Source: a virus
Strand: one strand, 5' to 3'
IMG/VR virus record: IMGVR_UViG_3300043395_002028
Location: 1 to 26,687 of that record
Length of the DNA stretch: 26,687 nucleotides
The notes below the pieces were generated by a model. It had not been told where the DNA came from and made no database searches. It saw nothing but the letters and a program-made list of their open reading frames with translations. Shown here piece by piece: positions 21,062 through 26,687 of this stretch. The first letter of the stretch is position 1. Each line of letters begins with the position of its first letter. The translations under genes were made by a program, and so were the position numbers.

Positions 21062-22015
21062 ATGCAATTTACATCAGATCTGTTGCTGCATAATCAGCAG
21101 TACATTCTTTTGTTAGCAGCAGTTATGGCCTTATCATTTACTGCAAAGAAAACACAAGTATTCATGCCTTTTTATGCATGGATTGCTAAAACAGTTAAAT
21201 CAAAAAGAGCAGTTGTAGCTCTTATTTCTCTATTCTCAGGAATTCTTCCTATTTCTGGACGTGTTGCAGTTTCTGCTGGAGCACTAGACACAATTGCGCC
21301 AGATGATGTTAAGAAACGAAAGTATTATGGAGTAATTGATTATTTATCTACACACCATTTTTACTTTTGGTCTCCACTAGAAGCAACAATTCTTACTCCG
21401 ATGGCCGTACTAGGTATAACCTATTCTCAGCTTATGGGTAAGTTATGGCCTCTCTTGGCTACCGCAGCTGTAGTTATTTTATTTTATATTTTTAAAGTTT
21501 TAAAGGAAGATGAAATTGATATCGTTATTCCAGAAAAATCTTTAAAGAAAAAAGATAAAGAGCCGTGGCAAATAGAAGCAGATGCTAAACGAGATCGCAA
21601 GCAACTGGTTGACTATGCAAAAACATTGGTTTTTACAGCTATTGTTATAGTTATTGGCAATATTGTAAAAGCTAATTTTGATTCAATTAAGGCATGGGTA
21701 GAATCTGCTCATCAACATAATTTAATTATATTAGTCGCACTTGTTGGTTTCCTTGCTAGTTTTGCCCTAGGAAGTAGTGGAAAGTTTGCAGGATTTGTAG
21801 CATTATCAGCAAGCGTATTTGGAGTAGAAACACTTCCATTATTCTTTGCATTTGATTATGCTGGATATATGCTATCTCCAACTCATAAATGTTTGGTTGT
21901 AGGTAAGAGTTATTTTAAGACTCCATTAAGAGAATATTATAAGGCAATTTTATCTCTTACAATACCATTAATTTTAATGGGCTCTGCACTATATTTTATG
22001 GGTCTAGATCTTTAA
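21062..22015 (+). CDS. Multi-pass membrane transporter, DUF401 / ion-transporter-superfamily-like
   Basis: 317 residues with about seven or eight hydrophobic segments (near 12-27, 48-72, 108-125, 130-145, 204-218, 240-257, 264-290, 297-316). Signature loops: GILPISGRVAVSAGALDTIAP (61-81), YLSTHHFYFWSPLEATILTP (about 95-114), GSSGKFAGFVALSA (about 255-268) and YMLSPTHKCLVVGKSYFKT (274-292). The paired Gly/Ser-rich hairpin loops and the SP-[TV]-H-x-CLV motif fit DUF401 proteins of the ion transporter (IT) superfamily, predicted carboxylate or anion carriers. A basic cytoplasmic loop lies at about 149-185. It has a weak purine-rich ribosome site and a structured leader. It would act in the host inner membrane, with an unknown substrate. 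Rare in phages to my knowledge. Confidence 0.72.
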   Translation: MQFTSDLLLHNQQYILLLAAVMALSFTAKKTQVFMPFYAWIAKTVKSKRAVVALISLFSGILPISGRVAVSAGALDTIAPDDVKKRKYYGVIDYLSTHHFYFWSPLEATILTPMAVLGITYSQLMGKLWPLLATAAVVILFYIFKVLKEDEIDIVIPEKSLKKKDKEPWQIEADAKRDRKQLVDYAKTLVFTAIVIVIGNIVKANFDSIKAWVESAHQHNLIILVALVGFLASFALGSSGKFAGFVALSASVFGVETLPLFFAFDYAGYMLSPTHKCLVVGKSYFKTPLREYYKAILSLTIPLILMGSALYFMGLDL

Positions 22016-22016
22016 A

Positions 22017-22712
22017 ATGAAGAAAATAGAATTTATCCCTAACTCGGATCATACGGCTAAAGCATTAAATCCGCCTGCTCCGAGTAAGGGATTTATTCCA
22101 CAATGGTATAAAGACTCTACAAACTATATGAATGGCAACAGCCTTGACTATGTAGATAATGTTGATCATTTAAAAAATTATAAATTATGTATACCATTTT
22201 TAGATTCAATGATGGCTGGCTATATGATTGAATTACCTTATGATGTTTATATAAAAATTATTGGGGATAAAATTCATTTCAATTGGCCTAACGAAGAAAA
22301 ATTAATTATTCCAAGAAGGAATTTGAAGGGGATGCCAAGACCTGCTGGATGCTTAGAGCAAGCGTATGCTTGGACATTTTTCTGGGGGGTAAAAACACCA
22401 CCAGGATATAGTGTATTAGTTACACACCCTTTTAATAGACACGATCTTCCTTTTATAACTACATCTGGAATCATGGACTCAGATGGTTTTAGTCAAGGAG
22501 GAGAAATTCCATTTTTCTTAAAAGAAGATGTGGATGGATTAATTCCAGCAGGTACTCCTATCGCACAAATCTTTCCTTTTAAAAGAGAAGACTGGAAGTC
22601 TGAAAAAAGAGAGTATGATGATAGTTTCAATAAAAAACAAAAGTATCAAATAGAAAGACACCTAACAGGAGCCTATAAGAAGCTTTGGTGGGTCAGAAAA
22701 AAATTTGAGTAA
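22017..22712 (+). CDS. DUF6065-like protein, copy 2
   Basis: 231 residues, paralogous along its full length to the protein at 18612-19319: KGFIPQWYK (about 24-32), YKLCIPFLDSMMAGYMIELP (about 55-74), KTPPGYSVLVTHPFNRHDLPF (split here from copy 1 by its G-Y), GIMDSDGF and GTPIAQIFPFKREDW. Copy 2 has an ARPAGC-like segment (PRPAGCLEQ) and a WTFFWG motif where copy 1 has FTWIGHY. The start is one base after the transporter stop, so translation is coupled. The two copies flank the methyltransferase fusion and the transporter, suggesting all serve one function, perhaps as different-substrate paralogs or heterodimer partners. The function is unknown. Confidence 0.75.
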   Translation: MKKIEFIPNSDHTAKALNPPAPSKGFIPQWYKDSTNYMNGNSLDYVDNVDHLKNYKLCIPFLDSMMAGYMIELPYDVYIKIIGDKIHFNWPNEEKLIIPRRNLKGMPRPAGCLEQAYAWTFFWGVKTPPGYSVLVTHPFNRHDLPFITTSGIMDSDGFSQGGEIPFFLKEDVDGLIPAGTPIAQIFPFKREDWKSEKREYDDSFNKKQKYQIERHLTGAYKKLWWVRKKFE

Positions 22713-22735
22713 TTTAACCCTACTTGAGGTATAAT
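22705..22735 (+). promoter_or_regulatory. Promoter giving a leaderless mRNA for the LamG gene
   Basis: TATAAT (22730-22735) is followed by only six bases before the ATG at 22742, so the predicted start is the A of the ATG. The -35 is weak (TTGAGT, 22705-22710, 19-base spacer). The nearest GAGG is 12 bases from the ATG, too far for a normal ribosome site. Confidence 0.6.
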
Positions 22736-22741
22736 TAAAGA

Positions 22742-24487
22742 ATGTCCTATCAGTTAAAAGTAATCAAAGACTATCCAATTGGCTTTTGGCCTCTCGATGA
22801 GTCTTCTGGTTCTACCGCCGCCGACATTTCTGGCTGTGGCAATAATGGAACATATGTTGGATCTCCTGCAGCAAATATTCTTCCATTAGTTTCTGGCGGA
22901 CAATCTGGAACTAAAATTACCAACACAGCATACGTTACTTTGCCAGTAACAAAAGATTATTATGGTGCAACAGTTGGGGCGGGATTCGGAACAAAATACA
23001 CATCAGATAATGACTTTACTCTAGAAGTATGGATTAATCAATCTATAGAGTCTTCTAATGAGACCCCGCTTCTTGCTGATGCAACAAATAATATAGGCTT
23101 ATTTTGGGATAATGGAGATATAGTATTTAAGGTATCTGCAACAGAATCAATTCGCCGTCGTATTCTATATAGCAAAAAATCAATGCATTTAGTTGCAGTA
23201 TATTCTGTGGGATCAATTACTTTATATATTGATTCTGCTCCAGTTGCTTCAAAATCCCTATCTAATTTTAAATTTACAAATACTACTATTAATCTACAAT
23301 CTGGACCAACATCGGTATCTGGAGATACATTTATAGTAGATGCTCCAGCAGTATACCGATATGGTCTTAACGAGACATCAATTCGCAGGCATTATGTAGA
23401 TGGTAATATTACAACCCCTGCTATTCATGTCGTATATCCAGATAAAGGAATTTTATTTAGCGGGACAGATGCAAATATTAAAGCACAATTTGATTATTCA
23501 TATCCAGTAAATAAACCATGGTCGGACTTTGTAGACTCCAATACATATTATGATACTGCTAAGAAATATATTACATTCTATGAAACAGATACTACGCAAT
23601 CCAAATCTTTTGTTATAAATGATTTTCTTGCCGTCCCACAAACAATTGGATTAATTACATCTAAGGTTGAATGGCGGAATGATTTAGGAATAACAGTAGA
23701 ATCAAGTATAGACGGAACTACATATGTAGCATGTACTAATGGACAGCCAATTCCTCAATATTCAAAGGGTTCATTTAATACTACAGGTAAATTATATATT
23801 AGAATTACTATGTCTACTACAGATGCCAGTAAATTCTTGCCAAGACTTTCATTTTTCTGTATAACATTCTATTCTGATACAACGGTATATGCAGATAATT
23901 ATGGAGATAAAATTACATCTAATTCTGATTACTATTTGGGATCATTAAATTATCCTGTTTTATCCCGTCATTATATGAATGGAATTCGGGCTAAGAATGG
24001 AGCAGGATTTGATATGGCTACAGCGATGTCTGTGAAGTCTGTAGAAATGCTCTTTACGCCCCTCACGTTGGCCGCTAACACCCTTATCTACTCATCTGGC
24101 GGTACAACTACCAGATTTGCCTGGAATGGCTCTGGAGCAATTTCTAAGGCCAATATTGCCAAGGTATATATAAATAACGTAGACATTTCGACGGCTACAA
24201 ATATATCTAGTTATTTAGTAGAAGAAGAGCCTCATTATATTGTTTTAGTATTTACTACCCCAATTACTGGTAATATTCAGTTTAATTATGAGTCTACTGG
24301 AGGTCCAAGCAATTTATATAATAACATTGCAATATATCCTTCTGAATTGACGGTGGGCAAAGTAGAGACTCATTATGAGTTGTATACGGGTAAACCAGTA
24401 GAATCAATTACAGAATCTGCCATCACCCTGACAGAATTACAGCCAGCATATTATAATAATGACTGGATTGTGTTACAAAGCATATAA
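22742..24487 (+). CDS. LamG-domain minor tail protein
   Basis: 581 residues. Residues about 10-220 form a LamG/concanavalin-A-like lectin domain: YPIGFWPLDESSGSTAADIS (11-30), NNGTYVG, FTLEVWINQ and VAVYSVGSITLYIDSAPVAS, the classic signature of this domain in phage minor tail proteins. The middle (about 225-390) is beta-rich with a KPWSDFVDSNTYYD segment. The C-terminal third (about 395-581) looks like a second jelly-roll (SVKSVEMLFTPL, RFAWNGSG, HYIVLVF). Likely a glycan-binding structural component. It separates the accessory cassette from the head genes and appears to start its own leaderless transcript. Confidence 0.85.
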   Translation: MSYQLKVIKDYPIGFWPLDESSGSTAADISGCGNNGTYVGSPAANILPLVSGGQSGTKITNTAYVTLPVTKDYYGATVGAGFGTKYTSDNDFTLEVWINQSIESSNETPLLADATNNIGLFWDNGDIVFKVSATESIRRRILYSKKSMHLVAVYSVGSITLYIDSAPVASKSLSNFKFTNTTINLQSGPTSVSGDTFIVDAPAVYRYGLNETSIRRHYVDGNITTPAIHVVYPDKGILFSGTDANIKAQFDYSYPVNKPWSDFVDSNTYYDTAKKYITFYETDTTQSKSFVINDFLAVPQTIGLITSKVEWRNDLGITVESSIDGTTYVACTNGQPIPQYSKGSFNTTGKLYIRITMSTTDASKFLPRLSFFCITFYSDTTVYADNYGDKITSNSDYYLGSLNYPVLSRHYMNGIRAKNGAGFDMATAMSVKSVEMLFTPLTLAANTLIYSSGGTTTRFAWNGSGAISKANIAKVYINNVDISTATNISSYLVEEEPHYIVLVFTTPITGNIQFNYESTGGPSNLYNNIAIYPSELTVGKVETHYELYTGKPVESITESAITLTELQPAYYNNDWIVLQSI

Positions 24488-24514
24488 AAAATACATCTAG
24501 CCTGACAAAAAAGC

Positions 24515-24543
24515 TGGACTTTGACTATAAAGAGTGGTAAAAT
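24515..24543 (+). promoter_or_regulatory. Promoter giving a near-leaderless mRNA for the 24551 gene
   Basis: TGGACT (24515-24520), a 17-base spacer and TAAAAT (24538-24543); the predicted start is 24550-24551, at the ATG. No ribosome site lies in range. A TTG at 24521 opens the same frame but would lie upstream of this start. Confidence 0.5.
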
Positions 24544-24550
24544 AAAACAT

Positions 24551-24877
24551 ATGAGCATCAAGACCACCGCTATTGAAAATGAGACCCGCCTAGGTATATA
24601 CGTCTGGGAAATGCCAGACGGACGGTGGATTGGCGATGATGAAGGAAACTATCTATCAGTAACCGCAATGAAAGGCAATAAGTCAAAGATCGATGCTTTG
24701 GCACGGGAAGTCCGATCATATGGAATATATGATGGACAACCTAAATTCTTGGAGGGTCGTAGAAAAATTGATGACGAAGAATTTCAGTATCAGCAACAGA
24801 GGCTGGAATGGGGATTAATCCCAGATCCACTAGATATTGGTAACTATAAGGATGAAATGAGGAAGGCCAAGAAATGA
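24551..24877 (+). CDS. Small conserved-looking protein upstream of the portal
   Basis: 108 residues from the ATG at 24551, preferred to the in-frame TTG at 24521 because of the promoter position. Core motifs: GIYVWEMPDGRWIGDDEGNY (about 15-34), KIDALAREVRSYG and FLEGRRKIDDEEFQYQQQR. It then has a basic tail. It overlaps the portal at ATGA, so it is probably expressed with the head genes. It may be a portal- or packaging-linked protein. Position supports a structural or assembly role; the sequence itself does not name one. Confidence 0.7.
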   Translation: MSIKTTAIENETRLGIYVWEMPDGRWIGDDEGNYLSVTAMKGNKSKIDALAREVRSYGIYDGQPKFLEGRRKIDDEEFQYQQQRLEWGLIPDPLDIGNYKDEMRKAKK

Positions 24878-26460
24878 CAGCAGAGTTTATTGAAGATAAC
24901 GATTCTCAAGAGATTCAGATTTCAAATGCTGCAGACTGGGTTAAGTTTCATTCCCCATCAGTTCAAACTACAAATGATCCATTTAAAGTTGAAGGCGAAG
25001 ATTTAACTAAAGTATCTGGGCTAAGCCCAGCATTCCGTCGGAAGATGAATAGAGATCTTCAGAAAAAGTTTACAGGTATTGACGGAACAGGAACACAACA
25101 GAATTTACTACAACAGGCTATCACTGGATATGCCATGTTCGACCTTGTCGAACCGCCATACAATCTAGAATATCTATCTCAAATCTATGAAATTTCTGCA
25201 TATAACTATTCAGCAATTAATGCTAAGGTTGCAAATATTGTAGGACTAGGTTTTGACTTTATTGAAACCCGCAAAACAATTGAAGCAATGGATGATATTT
25301 CTAACGATGTTCAATTAGAGCGAGCACGTAGAAAGCTAAATAGAATTCGCCAAGATTTACATCAGTGGCTAGAAGATTGCAACGAAGAAGAAACATTTAA
25401 AGAAACTCTTATTAAGTTTTATACAGATATCGAAGCAACAGGAAACGGCTACCTTGAAATAGGTCGAACAACTTCTGGCAAAATAGGATATATTGGACAT
25501 ATCCCTGCAAAGACAATGCGTGTCCGTCGTCTTCGTGATGGCTTTATTCAATTGCTATATGGTAAGGCAGTATTCTTCCGTAACTTTGGAGATCAGGAAA
25601 CACCTAACCCAATTGCAAGCGGACTAGATAGACCAAATGAAATTATTCATATGAAGAAATATACTCCTATGAATAACTACTACGGTATTCCAGATATCGT
25701 ATCGGCAGCAAATGCCATGAGCGGTAACGAACTTTCTGCAAAGTATAACCTTGACTATTTTGAGAATAAGGCTGTTCCACGATATATTATTACTGTTAAG
25801 GGCGCAAAGCTTTCTACAGAATCAGAGCGTAAACTTCTAGAATTTTTCCAGGTCGGACTTAAGGGTAAGAATCATAGATCTTTATATATTCCTCTTCCTG
25901 CAGATTCTCCAGATTCTAAGGTTGAATTTAAGATGGAGCCAGTTGAGGCTAATCCACAAGAGTCATCATTTAATACATATCGTAAAATGAACCGTGATGA
26001 AATTCTTATGGCTCACAGAACCCCAATAAATAAAATTGGAACTCCAGAAGGAATTAATTTAGCAGCAGCAAGAGATGCAGATAAAACATTTAAAGAGCAA
26101 GTTTGTCGTCCAGCACAGGATATTCTAGAGAAGAAACTAAATAGATTAATCTCTGAAATGACCGACGCTCTAGAAATTAAATTCAATGAATTGGCTCTCA
26201 CAGATGAGGATACTCTATCTAAGATTGATGAGAGATATTTGAGAATGCAGGTAATTACTCCAAATGAAGTACGTATCCGAAAGGGTATGGTTCCATTAGA
26301 CGGTGGGGATGAAGTTGTTGTATTAAAGCCACAACAGCAGGCGGAAGTAAGGGCTCAAGCTGGAAATACCAGGGCAAGATCCCAAGAACGTCAGAATACC
26401 CAACCAGATATTTCTGGAGAAGGACGTAATGAGCAAGGGGCTGGAAGACAAGTCGAGTAG
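24874..26460 (+). CDS. Phage portal protein
   Basis: 528 residues. Forms the dodecameric DNA channel at the capsid vertex and docks terminase. Residues about 90-330 carry the PBSX-type Phage_portal pattern: an early YNYSAINAKVANIVGLGFDF, an ATGNGYLEIGRTTSG segment (about 188-202), a VFFRNFG...NEIIHMKKYTP block, YYGIPDIVSAANAM (about 270-283) and YFENKAVPRYIITVKG (about 296-311). A helical wing/crown region follows, and the last ~40 residues are a disordered Arg/Gln-rich tail. The start overlaps the upstream gene at ATGA. It is the only gene here ending in TAG. The assignment is firm and fixes the right end as the start of the head module. Confidence 0.93.
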   Translation: MTAEFIEDNDSQEIQISNAADWVKFHSPSVQTTNDPFKVEGEDLTKVSGLSPAFRRKMNRDLQKKFTGIDGTGTQQNLLQQAITGYAMFDLVEPPYNLEYLSQIYEISAYNYSAINAKVANIVGLGFDFIETRKTIEAMDDISNDVQLERARRKLNRIRQDLHQWLEDCNEEETFKETLIKFYTDIEATGNGYLEIGRTTSGKIGYIGHIPAKTMRVRRLRDGFIQLLYGKAVFFRNFGDQETPNPIASGLDRPNEIIHMKKYTPMNNYYGIPDIVSAANAMSGNELSAKYNLDYFENKAVPRYIITVKGAKLSTESERKLLEFFQVGLKGKNHRSLYIPLPADSPDSKVEFKMEPVEANPQESSFNTYRKMNRDEILMAHRTPINKIGTPEGINLAAARDADKTFKEQVCRPAQDILEKKLNRLISEMTDALEIKFNELALTDEDTLSKIDERYLRMQVITPNEVRIRKGMVPLDGGDEVVVLKPQQQAEVRAQAGNTRARSQERQNTQPDISGEGRNEQGAGRQVE

Positions 26461-26468
26461 TCCTACTC
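26455..26468 (+). terminator. Small inverted repeat across the portal stop codon
   Basis: GAGTAG (26455-26460) and CTACTC (26463-26468), realistically a 5-bp stem around a GTCC loop. It lacks a U-tract, so it is at best a weak terminator or an mRNA 3' structure before the next promoter. Confidence 0.25.
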
Positions 26469-26478
26469 AACCATTTAT

Positions 26479-26507
26479 TTGCCTTTTGATGTGTAAATAA
26501 ATATAAT
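26479..26507 (+). promoter_or_regulatory. Promoter giving a leaderless mRNA for the prohead protease
   Basis: TTGCCT (26479-26484), a 17-base spacer and TATAAT (26502-26507). The predicted start at 26514 is one base before the ATG at 26515. No ribosome site is present. Confidence 0.6.
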
Positions 26508-26514
26508 TAAGCAT

Positions 26515-26687
26515 ATGAATATTGAGAAATCTTTGTGGTCCTCGCATGGCGATAACATCAGCCTTGCAGTACCTTTTACAAAAGTCAACCGTGAGAAGCG
26601 TACTGTCTCTGGTTTTGCTACACTTGATAATCTAGATCAAACAGGTGATGTTGTTACAGCAGAAGCATCACTAAAAGCATTCGAATC
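26515..26687 (+). CDS. Prohead protease (partial, C-terminus beyond right edge)
   Basis: 57 complete codons are visible. PFTKVNREKRTVSGFATL (about 20-37) followed by DNLDQTGDVV (about 38-47) and ASLKAF is the start of the XkdF/HK97-S78-like head maturation protease fold, which processes the scaffold and capsid during assembly. The catalytic residues lie beyond the edge. The position directly after the portal supports the call. The start is the first ATG after the leaderless promoter. Confidence 0.8.
   Translation, partial: MNIEKSLWSSHGDNISLAVPFTKVNREKRTVSGFATLDNLDQTGDVVTAEASLKAFE

Noticed and set aside
24488-24520. Terminator hairpin after the LamG gene (CTAGC … GCTGG)
   Set aside because: Pairing is imperfect, with a 10-base loop of mostly A and no U-tract.
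24521-24550. TTG start for the gene before the portal
   Set aside because: It lies upstream of the predicted leaderless transcription start, and the ATG at 24551 begins the compact domain.
1-26687. tRNA genes, CRISPR arrays, integrase, attachment sites or insertion sequences
   Set aside because: Gaps between genes are too short for most of these and show no cloverleaf, spaced palindromic repeats or transposase motifs. The repeats seen are all inside fibre genes.

Overview
The window is part of the genome of a tailed double-stranded DNA phage (Caudoviricetes) or a closely related prophage. The evidence is a PBSX/SPP1-type portal protein, a prohead protease cut by the right edge, a long run of tail-fibre and adhesin genes, a lysozyme-like enzyme and a phage-type B12-dependent ribonucleotide reductase. 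The DNA is AT-rich and tightly packed, with many TAATG/ATGA stop-start overlaps. I saw no tRNA, rRNA, CRISPR array, integrase, transposase or insertion sequence. No stretch longer than about 120 bases lacks a gene. The gene families resemble those of uncultured aquatic phages. Three promoters place the predicted transcription start on or one base before the ATG (leaderless mRNA), which is common in Actinobacteria. An actinobacterial host is therefore plausible, but it is an inference.

Layout, left to right. A secreted lysozyme-like/transglycosylase gene runs leftwards off the window (1-494, minus). Everything else is on the plus strand. A GT4-type glycosyltransferase (578-1582) and a class II ribonucleotide reductase (1675-3609) come first. 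A 75-residue holin-like protein with a canonical EF-hand loop (3679-3906) follows, with its own promoter, a 5' hairpin and a strong terminator.

From 3982 to 17430 lies the receptor-binding region. It holds a BppU-N-like protein, several fibre proteins sharing small modules, one fibre with a plastocyanin-like copper site, a cysteine-rich repeat protein, a zinc-ribbon protein, a 1194-residue fibre with nested Ig-like repeats, and a glycine-rich propeller-like protein.

From 17466 to 22712 there is an accessory cassette of six genes. It contains a helical protein, an unrecognised protein, two paralogous DUF6065-like proteins, a U32-peptidase-like/methyltransferase fusion, and an ion-transporter-superfamily (DUF401-like) membrane protein with a structured 5' leader. 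Morphogenesis then resumes with a LamG protein (22742-24487), a small conserved-looking protein (24551-24877), the portal (24874-26460) and the prohead protease (from 26515).

How the genes may work together: the reductase supplies deoxynucleotides for phage replication. The holin-like and lysozyme-like proteins could act in lysis. The fibre genes make the adsorption apparatus. The glycosyltransferase and the U32/methyltransferase cassette could modify the host surface, the virion or a small molecule. The last role is speculative. The two most unusual features are the cysteine-repeat array that appears inserted into a jelly-roll loop (8465-9910) and the accessory cassette.
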